DNA from: Shimia sagamensis
Lineage (GTDB): Bacteria; Pseudomonadota; Alphaproteobacteria; Rhodobacterales; Rhodobacteraceae
DNA: 64,000 nt
Assembly: GCF_900182745.1 (NCBI RefSeq)
Contig: NZ_FXTY01000002.1
Span: 124,001 to 188,000 of the forward strand
Direction: 5' to 3'
The notes beneath the pieces were generated by a model that had not been told where the DNA came from, did not search any database, and was given only the letters and a program-made list of their open reading frames with translations. This document shows positions 1-8,117 of this stretch, piece by piece. Position numbers and translations under genes: made by a program. Numbering within the stretch: position 1 is the stretch's first letter; every line of letters starts with the position of its first letter.

Positions 1-129
1 GTTTGTACCGTCCCAATTATAGTGCGGCAGGTATTCAATGTTTTCCACGCCCACAACAAGGCGCTCGGCGGTGGCCGTGCCGGCCACACAGGCCACCGCA
101 AGGCTTGCAACTGCTATCAAGTGCTTCAT
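1..129 (-). CDS. Periplasmic substrate-binding protein, N-terminal fragment
   Basis: This is the first 43 codons of a gene that runs off the left edge. The start ATG (127-129) is preceded on the minus strand by GGAGA at a good distance. The peptide opens with a typical Sec signal: a Lys-His start, a hydrophobic Ala/Val-rich core, and a likely cleavage after an Ala-Thr-Ala motif near residue 20. The mature part begins Glu-Arg-Leu-Val-Val-Gly-Val-Glu and reads into NIEYLPHYNWDG. This resembles the first strand of family 3 solute-binding proteins of ABC transporters. The ligand cannot be inferred from so little sequence. Confidence 0.55.
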   Translation of the reverse strand, partial: MKHLIAVASLAVACVAGTATAERLVVGVENIEYLPHYNWDGTN

Positions 130-219
130 AGTCTATCTCCAATGGAAACTTGTTCAGACCCGCACCATCAGGCGCGGAAACTTTCCAATGTGTTGACTTC
201 ACCAATAGCTGAAACAGTT

Positions 220-1305
220 TCAGAAAAGCGCTAGTTGTCCGTCACGCTCAAATGGCACTTCAAACAAGTCACACCGAAGCGCAGGCATGTCTTTTTCCAG
301 CCCATATCGCACCCGCGCTTTTTCCACCCGCTGTGCAATCATTTCCGCATAGATACCCTCGCCTCGCATGCGTTTGTTGAACTTCGCATGGTAAAGCTCC
401 CCGCCATGCATTTCCCGCATCCGGGCGAATACCTTTGCGGCCCGCCCCGGATACGCCGCCTCCAGCCATTCCTCAAACAGCGGCGCCACTTCCATTGGCA
501 ATCGCAGCATGATCCAAGCCATGCCCGTTGCCCCAACCGCCGCCGCGGCCTCCATCAACGCCTCAATTTCATGATCGGTTAATCCCGGCACCACCGGGGC
601 CAACATCACCCGCACCGGGATCCCGGCGTCTGTCAATTTCCGGATGGTTTGCAACCGTCGCTGCGGCAACGGACATCGCGGTTCCATGGCGCGTGACAAT
701 GCAACATCCATGGTGGTCAGCGAAATCCCAACCTGCGCCAACCCCTGCGCCGCCATCTCGCTCAATATATCAATGTCACGTTCGACCAACGTGCCCTTGG
801 TGGTAATCGCCACTGGATGCTTAAACTGTTGCAGAACCTCCAACACTGATCGCATCACGCGATACCGTCGTTCAATTGGTTGATAAGGATCGGTATTGGT
901 GCCAATAGCCAACAGGCTTGGCGCATAAGCCTTACGCCGCAACTCTTTCTCCAACACCTCCGCCGCCTTGGGACGTGCCACCAGCTTGCTCTCAAAATCC
1001 AGCCCCGGCGACAGACCAAGGTAGGCATGCGTGGGCCGCGCAAAACAATAGGTACACCCATGCTCACAGCCGCGATAGGGATTGAGCGAACGATCAAACG
1101 GAATGTCCGGCGAGGTATTTCGCGTGATCATCGTGCGCGGACGCTCCTCACTCACTTCAGTGGCAAAGATCGCGCGCTCCTCCGGAATGTCCCAGCCATC
1201 CTGCACCTCCTCTCGTTGGGCATCGTACCGGCTGGCAGCATTACTCTGTGCCCCTCGGGCACGTCGCCTCTCCGCGTCAATTTTAGGCTCTTTCAGATTT
1301 GACAT
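220..1305 (-). CDS. PA0069-family radical SAM protein
   Basis: A 361-residue protein with the radical SAM cluster motif CxxxCxxC at Cys80, Cys84 and Cys87, in the context NPYRGCEHGCTYCFARPTHAY. This context is characteristic of the SplB-like PA0069/Rv2578c family. Radical SAM enzymes bind a [4Fe-4S] cluster through these cysteines and cleave S-adenosylmethionine to a 5'-deoxyadenosyl radical. The substrate of this family is not established to my knowledge. The N-terminal 50 residues are polar and charged. The gene is transcribed alone, and the next gene upstream of it on the other strand is the corrinoid protein. Family assignment is firm; function is open. Confidence 0.85.
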   Translation of the reverse strand: MSNLKEPKIDAERRRARGAQSNAASRYDAQREEVQDGWDIPEERAIFATEVSEERPRTMITRNTSPDIPFDRSLNPYRGCEHGCTYCFARPTHAYLGLSPGLDFESKLVARPKAAEVLEKELRRKAYAPSLLAIGTNTDPYQPIERRYRVMRSVLEVLQQFKHPVAITTKGTLVERDIDILSEMAAQGLAQVGISLTTMDVALSRAMEPRCPLPQRRLQTIRKLTDAGIPVRVMLAPVVPGLTDHEIEALMEAAAAVGATGMAWIMLRLPMEVAPLFEEWLEAAYPGRAAKVFARMREMHGGELYHAKFNKRMRGEGIYAEMIAQRVEKARVRYGLEKDMPALRCDLFEVPFERDGQLALF

Positions 1306-1526
1306 CTGCCCAAACTAGAACAAACAGAGAACACATGCAACAAACCCCATGATCTGGATGAGAAACTTTCATCGCATTCATGATTTTTGCCCCTACACGT
1401 CGCACGCGGTCTTGGCTATGTCGCTATTCAGACAGTTTGCCCGCTGAAAAAGTTTGAAAGCTGGGTTATAACGAACAGCAACCGGTGCCCGATTTTGGGG
1501 CCCCGCCAGGGTATTGGAATACGCGC

Positions 1527-2225
1527 ATGTCAGAAGAAGACGACATCATCCTGTCCGAACTTAATGACGAGGAACTTGTCCAACAGATGTTTGACGACCT
1601 CTACGATGGTCTCAAGGACGAGATCGAAGAGGCAGTGAACATCCTTTTGGAACGTGGTTGGGCGCCTTACCGCGTCCTGACAGAGGCCCTTGTGGGAGGC
1701 ATGACCATTGTTGGTGCCGACTTCCGGGACGGCATCCTGTTTGTGCCAGAAGTGCTTCTGGCAGCGGGCGCAATGAAAGGTGGCATGGGCATTCTGAAGC
1801 CTCTGCTGGCCGAAACCGGCGCACCACGCATGGGCTCCATGGTGATTGGTACTGTCAAAGGCGACATCCACGACATTGGCAAAAACCTTGTGGCGATGAT
1901 GATGGAAGGCGCTGGCTTTGAAGTGGTCGACCTTGGCATCAACAACGCTGTCGAAGGCTATTTGGAAGCGCTCGAAGAGCACAAGCCCGACATCCTCGGC
2001 ATGTCTGCCCTGCTGACCACCACCATGCCTTACATGAAGGTTGTGATCGACACGCTTGTCGAAAAAGGTCAGCGCGACGATTACATCGTTCTGGTTGGTG
2101 GCGCCCCTCTCAACGAAGAGTTTGGCAAAGCTATTGGTGCAGACGCCTACTGCCGCGACGCTGCCGTGGCCGTGGAAACCGCCAAAGAGTGGGTCGCCCG
2201 CAAACACAACCAGATGAGCGCCTGA
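1527..2225 (+). CDS. Corrinoid (B12-binding) methyltransferase component
   Basis: A 232-residue protein with an acidic helical N-terminal cap domain (about 1-100) followed by a Rossmann-like B12-binding domain. The cobalamin-ligand motif DxHxxG is at Asp113, His115 and Gly118 (GTVKGDIHDIG), and a later strand reads LVGGAPLNEEFG. Such proteins carry a methyl group on cobalamin between a donor-side and an acceptor-side methyltransferase. The start at 1527 is chosen because the protein then begins MSEEDDIIL, which I recognise as the usual N-terminus of close Rhodobacterales homologues; an in-frame ATG lies at 1485. In Phaeobacter a split methionine synthase uses a free-standing B12-binding subunit of this kind. 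That role here is inference, and methylamine- or betaine-type methyl transfer is the alternative. Confidence 0.85.
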   Translation: MSEEDDIILSELNDEELVQQMFDDLYDGLKDEIEEAVNILLERGWAPYRVLTEALVGGMTIVGADFRDGILFVPEVLLAAGAMKGGMGILKPLLAETGAPRMGSMVIGTVKGDIHDIGKNLVAMMMEGAGFEVVDLGINNAVEGYLEALEEHKPDILGMSALLTTTMPYMKVVIDTLVEKGQRDDYIVLVGGAPLNEEFGKAIGADAYCRDAAVAVETAKEWVARKHNQMSA

Positions 2226-2266
2226 TCAGGCCACATCCCTTTGCTCACTCCCCGAGCGATTTGATC

Positions 2267-2298
2267 CGGCCCGCCCTTCACAGGCGGGCCGATTTGTT
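2267..2298 (+). terminator. Strong hairpin after the corrinoid gene
   Basis: CGGCCCGCC (2267-2275) pairs perfectly with GGCGGGCCG (2283-2291) around a seven-base loop, followed by ATTTGTT. The T-tract is interrupted, so termination may be partial, with read-through into the methyltransferase gene that starts at 2311. Confidence 0.6.
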
Positions 2299-2310
2299 CA
2301 AGGTACCGAT

Positions 2311-3003
2311 ATGTCCGGATTATATACCCCCGATCTCGCCCGCATCCACGCCGAAGGCTACAACGATACTTTTGACGAAGCGCACGACTGGCTCGCCGCA
2401 GAAATCCTGCACGGCCCGGTCAACGCGCACCTGTTCGACATCGGCTGTGGCGATGGCACATGGCTCTCGGTGGCCGAAGATCGCGGCGTCATGGGAGAAG
2501 GCGTCGACCTTTCTCCTGCCTTTGTGGAGATTGCCCAAGCCCGTGGCCTTTTGGTCAAACAAGGCAACGCTGCTGACATTCATATCCCCAAAGGCACCAC
2601 CGCGGTGACCTGCCTGGGCGAAGTTCTCAGCTACATCGACACCACAACCAAACACGACACACTCCTGCCCGTCGCACAGGCTGCTTTTGATGCCCTGCCC
2701 TCCGGCGGCTTGCTGTTTGCTGACTTGATTGGCCCGCGATGCCTGCCCCACGCGCGGCGCAACACCGGTGCGGATTGGCAAATGCGCATCGAGGTCACGG
2801 TAGAGCGCGAGCGCCTCACCCGCCGCATCGAAACGCAAGTTGATGATCGCGTAGACACTGTGATCCATCAGCAATCCCGGTGCCATCCCAACAGTACCAA
2901 GCGCGCCTTAGAAACAATAGGCTGGCACTGCGAAATCCTGGACAGCTACGGCCCCGCAGGACTTTTGCCTGGCCGTTTTGCCATCAAGTTGACCAAGCCA
3001 TGA
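2311..3003 (+). CDS. Class I SAM-dependent methyltransferase
   Basis: A 230-residue protein with the glycine-rich SAM-binding motif I, FDIGCGDGTWL, near residues 47-57, then an acidic strand-2 end (EGVDLSPAF). A later strand (LPSGGLLFADLIGPR) is typical of a methyltransferase 12/25-type fold. The substrate is unknown. The gene lies 85 bp after the corrinoid gene and overlaps the DUF1638 gene by four bases (ATGA, 3000-3003), so those two are translationally coupled. The association with a corrinoid protein and DUF1638 suggests a role in methyl-group or B12-linked metabolism, but this is inferred from position only. Confidence 0.8.
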   Translation: MSGLYTPDLARIHAEGYNDTFDEAHDWLAAEILHGPVNAHLFDIGCGDGTWLSVAEDRGVMGEGVDLSPAFVEIAQARGLLVKQGNAADIHIPKGTTAVTCLGEVLSYIDTTTKHDTLLPVAQAAFDALPSGGLLFADLIGPRCLPHARRNTGADWQMRIEVTVERERLTRRIETQVDDRVDTVIHQQSRCHPNSTKRALETIGWHCEILDSYGPAGLLPGRFAIKLTKP

Positions 3004-3641
3004 CACAACTCCCCGACGACAACATCCTCGCTCAGTCAGGCCTTGCCCCCACAGGCAAATCCGGTCGCATCCTCCTGCTGGCCTGTGGCGCCCTTGCACG
3101 TGAAATCCTCGACCTCATCACACTCAATAACTGGTCCCATATGGACCTCACCTGCCTACCCGCCATTTTCCATATTCATCCAGAAAAAATCGCCCCCGCC
3201 GTGCGCGAGGCTGTGGCCAAACACCGCGAGACCTATGACGACATTTTTGTGGTCTACGCTGACTGCGGCACCGGTGGGCAACTGCAACAGACCTGCGACG
3301 CATTGGGCGTGCAAATGGTGGCCGGGCCTCATTGCTACAGCTTCTTTGAAGGCAACGACCGCTTTGCCGAAATCTCGGAGGACGAGTTCACTGCCTTCTA
3401 CCTGACCGACTTCCTTGTCCGCCAGTTTGACGCTTTCATCATCAAACCCATGGGGCTCGACCGCCATCCCGAATTGCGTGACATGTACTTTGGAAACTAC
3501 GAGAAGCTGGTCTACCAAGCGCAAACCAACGATCCAGCCCTCACAGAAAAAGCCAAAGACTGCGCGGATCGCCTTGGCTTGGCCTTTGAGCGGCGTTTCA
3601 CCGGATATGGTGACATGGCCAAGGCACTGAAAGCCCTCTGA
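3000..3641 (+). CDS. DUF1638 domain protein
   Basis: A 213-residue protein. The start at 3000 is preferred because its ATG overlaps the TGA of the upstream methyltransferase gene (ATGA), and because the conserved part (LLLACGALAREIL) follows soon after. Features of DUF1638 visible here are the early Ala-Cys-Gly motif, HIHPEKIAPAV, the VVYADCGTGG stretch, and a Cys/Tyr motif (GPHCYSFFEG). The conserved cysteines and acidic residues could hold a metal or cofactor; this is a guess. DUF1638 genes often sit beside corrinoid proteins and methyltransferases, and this window repeats that association. Confidence 0.8.
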   Translation: MTQLPDDNILAQSGLAPTGKSGRILLLACGALAREILDLITLNNWSHMDLTCLPAIFHIHPEKIAPAVREAVAKHRETYDDIFVVYADCGTGGQLQQTCDALGVQMVAGPHCYSFFEGNDRFAEISEDEFTAFYLTDFLVRQFDAFIIKPMGLDRHPELRDMYFGNYEKLVYQAQTNDPALTEKAKDCADRLGLAFERRFTGYGDMAKALKAL

Positions 3642-3646
3642 AAAGA

Positions 3647-3671
3647 AAGGCGCCCCAAACCGGAGCGCCTT
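3647..3671. terminator. Hairpin between convergent genes
   Basis: AAGGCGC (3647-3653) pairs with GCGCCTT (3665-3671). It lies between the convergent DUF1638 and ATP-grasp genes, with an A-rich left flank and a T-rich right flank, so it could work in both directions. Confidence 0.55.
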
Positions 3672-3681
3672 CATTATTCTC

Positions 3682-4917
3682 TTACGACAACCGCCGCGTT
3701 GGCTTGGCACCGCCTGTTTCTACAGACGTCTTCTCGCGTCGGTTTTTCTCAAGCAAAGTTTCAAACGCATCAAAGATACGGTTCATGTGCTTGCTTTTGT
3801 ACGGAAAAACCTCTTCATCATCCATATCATGCACGATCAGCGCGTTGTCCGCTTCAAACACAACCAGATTGCCCTCAGGGTCTTCGGCGCAGTCCACACC
3901 AAAATAATCCAGGTCAATTGCTTCAGTCAGCGCACCAAAGCCACCTTCGTGACGGTTGGCAAATGTGCTCTCAAAACTGTCCATCCACGCGGCCTCTTCG
4001 GCGCGTTTTTCGGCAAACTCTTCCATGCGCGCGTTCAAATACCAAAGATCCCATTGGTCCGCGATTGCCATGTGACACGGGAACGGCTGCCCATCGACAA
4101 AGATCACACGATACTTGCGATAGAACCCGTCCTTCTGAGACGCATAAGCGATGAACTCGGAGACATAGAAAGCTGCGTCTGCACGCTCGGCCAAATAGGC
4201 CGACAGTGCGTTTTGGCTTTCAATCAACACCAGACCGTCACCTGCATGGCTTCCCACGGGACGCACCACATAGGGATAGTCTCCAAGCGCAGCCAAACGC
4301 TCTTCACCGGCATCGCCTTCCAGCTCCCCACGGTCAAAGCGCAACGTTTTGGGCAATGTCAGTCCGCCCTTGCCTGCAAACATTTTCTCAAGCGTGTCAC
4401 GTTCCAAATCCACCTGACCAACCGGTAAGTTCACGACCCTGGTGCCAACTGCATTGGTCAACGCTCGAACTTTGGCTTGAAACGCCACTGCCTTCACACT
4501 GTCCGCTGGCGCCGCACAAAACGCGACATCATGCGCCGGAAGATCAATCTGTTCATCACTGTCCACATTCAGATAGTAAGTCAGAATTTCGACATCCGCG
4601 TCCTGCAGCAAAAACTCGATTGGCGTGTTGCCGCCAATATGACTTGGCTCCGCAAACACCAGCAACTTGGTGCGCGCGCCATCACTTTTCTTTGTGCTGA
4701 AAATCTGCTGCCGCTTAAGCGCTTCATCCTGCCAAGCCAATCCAGCAGCGCGATTGCCCTGCAACTGATCAATAACCGACAGATCCATGAAGATGCCATC
4801 TGCATCTTTCCCGGTGAACACTTTGCTCAGCAACTCGTTGCGCAAGGGCTGAAGATCAACGCCGTCAAACGCCATCTTAGTCAGGCTCGCGAGCCCGATT
4901 CTTTCTTGAGGTTCCAT
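3682..4917 (-). CDS. ATP-grasp family ligase of unknown substrate
   Basis: A 411-residue protein. The start at 4917 is chosen because GGAG lies eight bases upstream; a longer reading to 4977 would need a TTG. The N-terminal third is helical (LASLTKMAFDGVDL). The middle resembles a pre-ATP-grasp Rossmann domain (LLVFAEPSHIGGNTPIEFLL). The C-terminal half looks like an ATP-grasp domain: YPYVVRPVGSHAGDGLVLI for the nucleotide-binding lysine/arginine and glycine loop, then YVSEFI, RKYRVIFVDG and the metal-binding end LVVFEADNALIV. ATP-grasp enzymes join a carboxylate to an amine or thiol by an acyl-phosphate. I see no peptide-precursor gene beside it. It lies downstream of the XRE-cupin regulator on the same strand. 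Confidence 0.75.
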   Translation of the reverse strand: MEPQERIGLASLTKMAFDGVDLQPLRNELLSKVFTGKDADGIFMDLSVIDQLQGNRAAGLAWQDEALKRQQIFSTKKSDGARTKLLVFAEPSHIGGNTPIEFLLQDADVEILTYYLNVDSDEQIDLPAHDVAFCAAPADSVKAVAFQAKVRALTNAVGTRVVNLPVGQVDLERDTLEKMFAGKGGLTLPKTLRFDRGELEGDAGEERLAALGDYPYVVRPVGSHAGDGLVLIESQNALSAYLAERADAAFYVSEFIAYASQKDGFYRKYRVIFVDGQPFPCHMAIADQWDLWYLNARMEEFAEKRAEEAAWMDSFESTFANRHEGGFGALTEAIDLDYFGVDCAEDPEGNLVVFEADNALIVHDMDDEEVFPYKSKHMNRIFDAFETLLEKNRREKTSVETGGAKPTRRLS

Positions 4918-4990
4918 TCTGGCTCCAAATGTAAGTGCCCCTCTGGAATGCCCAATCGTTGTTAAAAATACGTGCAATCAATCATTACAA

Positions 4991-5028
4991 TTTTCGCTAT
5001 CTGCAAAAACTGCACTTTTTGGCGAAAA
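4991..5028. promoter_or_regulatory. Nested inverted repeats upstream of the ATP-grasp gene
   Basis: TTTTCGC (4991-4997) is repeated inverted as GCGAAAA (5022-5028). Between them two TGCA boxes (5002-5005 and 5011-5014) are separated by five bases. The site lies about 75 bp upstream of the ATP-grasp start, just after the XRE-cupin gene. It is a plausible operator for that regulator, but this is inference from symmetry and position. Confidence 0.35.
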
Positions 5029-5058
5029 TTTGACAAAAACACCAGCTCAAACAGAGAT

Positions 5059-5682
5059 TTACGCCAGCGACGTGACCCACAAAATTGTTGCGTCATCTGC
5101 GCTTACTGACACAACGTTGTGGCCCATGGATCCGTCGTAATAGGCACTGTCTCCGCGTCGCATTTCCACAGGTTCATAAAACTCCGTGTAAAGCGTGACA
5201 ACACCAGTCAACACGTACAGGAACTCTTCGCCGTCATGCCGCACCCAGCCATCAAATTCTTCCATGGACCGCGCCCGAACTCGCGCCCGATACGGCAACA
5301 TCGCCTTCTTGCGCAGTCCTTCGGCCAGCAACTCATGCTCATAAGTTGTGGTCACTTGCCGCGTACCTTCACCAGATTTCACCAACGCCATGCGTCCGTT
5401 GACCTGATCCTTCATCGGCGCTGTAAACAATTGCGGCACAGAAATTTCCAAACCCACCGCCAGTTTTTTCACCGCATCGTAGGTTGGTGACATCTGACCG
5501 TTTTCAATTTTGGAGAGTGTGGACCGCGCCAACCCGGCTTGGCTCGCGGCTTGCTCCAATGTCCACTTCCGCGCTTTACGCAACTCGCGCACACGTTCAC
5601 CAAGGTCCAGCGGTTCCACATGATCATGTCCACCGTTTTCACGTGCGATCTTGATCAACGATTTTGGGTCTTTTGAGCTCAT
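5059..5682 (-). CDS. XRE-family regulator with C-terminal cupin
   Basis: A 207-residue transcription factor. Residues about 30-80 form a Cro/C1-type helix-turn-helix (ELRKARKWTLEQAA, then LARSTLSKIENGQMSPT). The C-terminal domain is a cupin barrel (about 130-205), with WVRHDGEEFLYVLTGVV and the strand RRGDSAYYDGSMGHNV. Proteins of this build usually sense a small metabolite through the cupin and bind palindromic operators. It is divergent from the acyl-CoA ligase gene (85 bp apart) and upstream of the ATP-grasp gene on the same strand, so it may control either or both. Confidence 0.88.
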   Translation of the reverse strand: MSSKDPKSLIKIARENGGHDHVEPLDLGERVRELRKARKWTLEQAASQAGLARSTLSKIENGQMSPTYDAVKKLAVGLEISVPQLFTAPMKDQVNGRMALVKSGEGTRQVTTTYEHELLAEGLRKKAMLPYRARVRARSMEEFDGWVRHDGEEFLYVLTGVVTLYTEFYEPVEMRRGDSAYYDGSMGHNVVSVSADDATILWVTSLA

Positions 5683-5767
5683 GCCGCGCTTCTATCCCGC
5701 GCACCCCCGCAGTGGCAACCGCCACGTGCCACTTGCACCTTCTGGCTGGCCCGCATACCCAAGACTC

Positions 5768-7288
5768 ATGCCCTCGATCTTTGACCAAGGCCCGCCGCCG
5801 CCCTGCCCACCGTCTTTCAACATGGCCGCCCACGTGCTGCGCCACGCCGAGAGATTGGCAGCCAAAGAAGCCCTGTGCGTGGTGTCTGGATCGGCAACAG
5901 AAAGCTGGACCTTCGCTGCACTAAAATCGGCAATCCTCGGAACAGGGGCCGGTTTATTGCAATCCGGCCTTAACCCCGGCGACCGCGTGCTGATGCGCCT
6001 TGGCAATACGGTGGATTTCCCGATTGCCTATCTGGCTTGCATAGCTGTTGGTTTGATCCCTGTCCCAACATCCTCTCAGCTTACCCAAGCGGAAGTCACA
6101 AAGATGGTCGAGGATCTGACACCGGCCGCCATATTACATGATCCCGCTGTTGAAAGCACATCAGGTTCGACCGGTAATACTCTGACAATAAAACACCTTA
6201 AAGAATTTCGAACTCGCCCTCCAGCTGCATTCAACATGGATGATCCAAATCGCCCTGCCTACATCATCTATACATCGGGCACCTCCGGCGTTCCGCGTGC
6301 TGTGGTGCATGCGCACCGCGCCATATGGGCGCGGAAAATGATGTTTGATGGCTGGTATGACCTGCACGAAAACGACCGCCTCTTGCATGCTGGGGCCTTC
6401 AACTGGACCTTCACCTTGGGCACAGGCCTGATGGACCCATGGACCAACGGCGCCACTGCCCTGATCCCCGCTCCCGGCACAACACCAAAGACCTTACCTC
6501 AATTCCTGCGTGACAACCACGCAACCCTGTTTGCAGCCTCGCCGGGTGTGTATCGCAAAATCCTCGCGACAAGTGATGACCCGGCGGTTCCCAACCTGCG
6601 CCACGGTCTCTGCGCGGGCGAAAAACTCTCAGAACCTCTACGCGCACAGTGGAACGCCGCCACCGGGACCAAGCTTTATGAAGCCTTTGGCATGTCCGAA
6701 TGCTCGACTTTCATCTCCGCCAATCCAATCCATCCTGCCCCCAAGGGCACACTGGGCCGTCCTCAAACTGGTCGCCAAATCGCAATTCTGGATGAGACCG
6801 GCCCGGTTGCCTTAAACACTCCAGGCACCATCGCCGTGCACAAATCAGACCCCGGCCTGATGCTGGGCTATCTCAACGCGCCCGAAGAGACCGCCAAACG
6901 GTTCCAAGAAGACTGGTTTCTCACCGGTGACCTCGGGCAAATGGATGCCAAGGGCCACATCACCTACTTGGGCCGCGCCGATGACATGATGAATGCTGGT
7001 GGTTTCCGGGTCTCTCCGCTGGAAGTTGAAGCCGCCCTCCTGCCCCACCCCGGCATCACCGGCATTGCAGTGACCGACATTGAGGTGAAGCCCGACACCC
7101 GCATAATCGCCGCGTTTTATACCGCTGATCACGATCTTGTAGAGGACGCGTTGAAAGCCTTTGCGGAGACCCATCTTGCGCGTTACAAGCAGCCTCGGCT
7201 TTTCAAACGCCTGCCTGCGTTGCCCACCAACGCCAATGGCAAACTCAACCGCCGCGCCCTGCGCGATCAATTCAAGGCTTCCACATGA
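5768..7288 (+). CDS. AMP-binding acyl-CoA ligase
   Basis: A 506-residue class I adenylate-forming enzyme. The P-loop-like motif YTSGTSG is at residues 168-174. The A5-like motif YEAFGMSECS and the A7/A8 region (WFLTGDLGQMD, then YLGRADDMMNAGGFRVSP) are intact, and the C-terminus carries the catalytic lysine in NANGKLNRRAL. It should activate a carboxylic acid to an acyl-adenylate and then to a CoA thioester; the acid is unknown. The start at 5768 (MPSIFDQG) is preferred because earlier in-frame ATGs fall inside the divergent regulator gene or right at its promoter. Its stop overlaps the next gene by ATGA. Confidence 0.85.
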   Translation: MPSIFDQGPPPPCPPSFNMAAHVLRHAERLAAKEALCVVSGSATESWTFAALKSAILGTGAGLLQSGLNPGDRVLMRLGNTVDFPIAYLACIAVGLIPVPTSSQLTQAEVTKMVEDLTPAAILHDPAVESTSGSTGNTLTIKHLKEFRTRPPAAFNMDDPNRPAYIIYTSGTSGVPRAVVHAHRAIWARKMMFDGWYDLHENDRLLHAGAFNWTFTLGTGLMDPWTNGATALIPAPGTTPKTLPQFLRDNHATLFAASPGVYRKILATSDDPAVPNLRHGLCAGEKLSEPLRAQWNAATGTKLYEAFGMSECSTFISANPIHPAPKGTLGRPQTGRQIAILDETGPVALNTPGTIAVHKSDPGLMLGYLNAPEETAKRFQEDWFLTGDLGQMDAKGHITYLGRADDMMNAGGFRVSPLEVEAALLPHPGITGIAVTDIEVKPDTRIIAAFYTADHDLVEDALKAFAETHLARYKQPRLFKRLPALPTNANGKLNRRALRDQFKAST

Positions 7289-7926
7289 TCAAACTCGACA
7301 TCATCTCCGACCCGATCTGCCCGTGGTGCCTGATTGGTAAAACGCGCTTGATGAAAGCGTTGGAAGCCGAAGGTGACCACCCTTTTGTGATTGAATGGCA
7401 CCCGTTCCAGCTTAACCCTGACATGCCGGCTGAAGGCATGGATCGCCGGGAATACCTCGAAACCAAATTTGGTGGCAAAGACAACGCTGTGAAGGTTTAT
7501 TCTGAAATCGAGCAACACGCCCGTGACGAAGGCCTGGAGATCAATTTCGCCGCCATCAAGCGCACGCCCAACACCATCAACGCACATCGCGTGATCCATT
7601 GGGCAGGTATTGAGAAAAAGCAAAATGCTGTGGTGGATGCGCTTTTCGCGGCCTACTTCAAAGACGGCCGTGACATCGGTGACATCGACGTGTTGGCCGA
7701 TATCGCTGACAGCGCCGGAATGGATGCTGCTGTGGTACGAAAATTGCTAGAGTCAGACGCCGACATCGCAGACATCCAAAACCGTGATTCCCATAGTCGG
7801 GAAATGGGCGTGACCTCGGTTCCAACCTTCATTGTTGCCAACCAGCACGCTGTTCCCGGCGCGCAACCCGTTGAGCTTTGGCGGCGTGTAATGGCCGACC
7901 TGCGTGCGCAAAACGTCGCTGAGTGA
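7285..7926 (+). CDS. DsbA-family (FrnE-like) oxidoreductase
   Basis: A 213-residue protein of the thioredoxin fold with an active-site CPWC at Cys12-Cys15 (SDPICPWCLIG) and the cis-proline loop GVTSVPTFIV. There is no signal peptide, so it is cytoplasmic, which fits the FrnE / 2-hydroxychromene-2-carboxylate isomerase-like branch. It probably catalyses thiol-disulfide exchange or glutathione-dependent isomerisation. The start ATG overlaps the stop of the acyl-CoA ligase gene (7285-7288), so the two are co-translated. Confidence 0.88.
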   Translation: MIKLDIISDPICPWCLIGKTRLMKALEAEGDHPFVIEWHPFQLNPDMPAEGMDRREYLETKFGGKDNAVKVYSEIEQHARDEGLEINFAAIKRTPNTINAHRVIHWAGIEKKQNAVVDALFAAYFKDGRDIGDIDVLADIADSAGMDAAVVRKLLESDADIADIQNRDSHSREMGVTSVPTFIVANQHAVPGAQPVELWRRVMADLRAQNVAE

Positions 7927-7986
7927 ACCCTGAACCAACGTTCACTCTTCACTTGTGAACCACAGCGCCCCGCGTTAACCTAATCA

Positions 7987-8014
7987 GGTCAGCCCGCCAT
8001 TTTGCGGCCTGACC
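7987..8014. other. Intergenic hairpin upstream of MFS gene
   Basis: GGTCAGCCCGC (7987-7997) and GCGGCCTGACC (8004-8014) can pair over 11 positions with one mismatch around a six-base loop. No T-run follows, so this is not a canonical terminator. A separate dyad, GTTCAC (7940-7945) with GTGAAC (7955-7960), precedes it just after the DsbA-like gene. Either may be an operator or a processing site for the exporter gene at 8118. Confidence 0.35.
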
Positions 8015-8117
8015 ACTCAAGCACGATCACCCGACTGGTGTGGGCCAGAGTTTGTACAGCGACGCACCGGCGGGCTGTCCTCTTGCCTGAATGACGTACC
8101 TACTGACGGAGCATGTT

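Noticed and set aside
1306-1526. Possible cobalamin or SAM-type riboswitch ahead of the corrinoid gene
   Set aside because: The gap is short, no B12 box is visible, and the stem-loops I could draw do not match a SAM, SAH or SAM/SAH consensus. A covariance-model scan would settle it.
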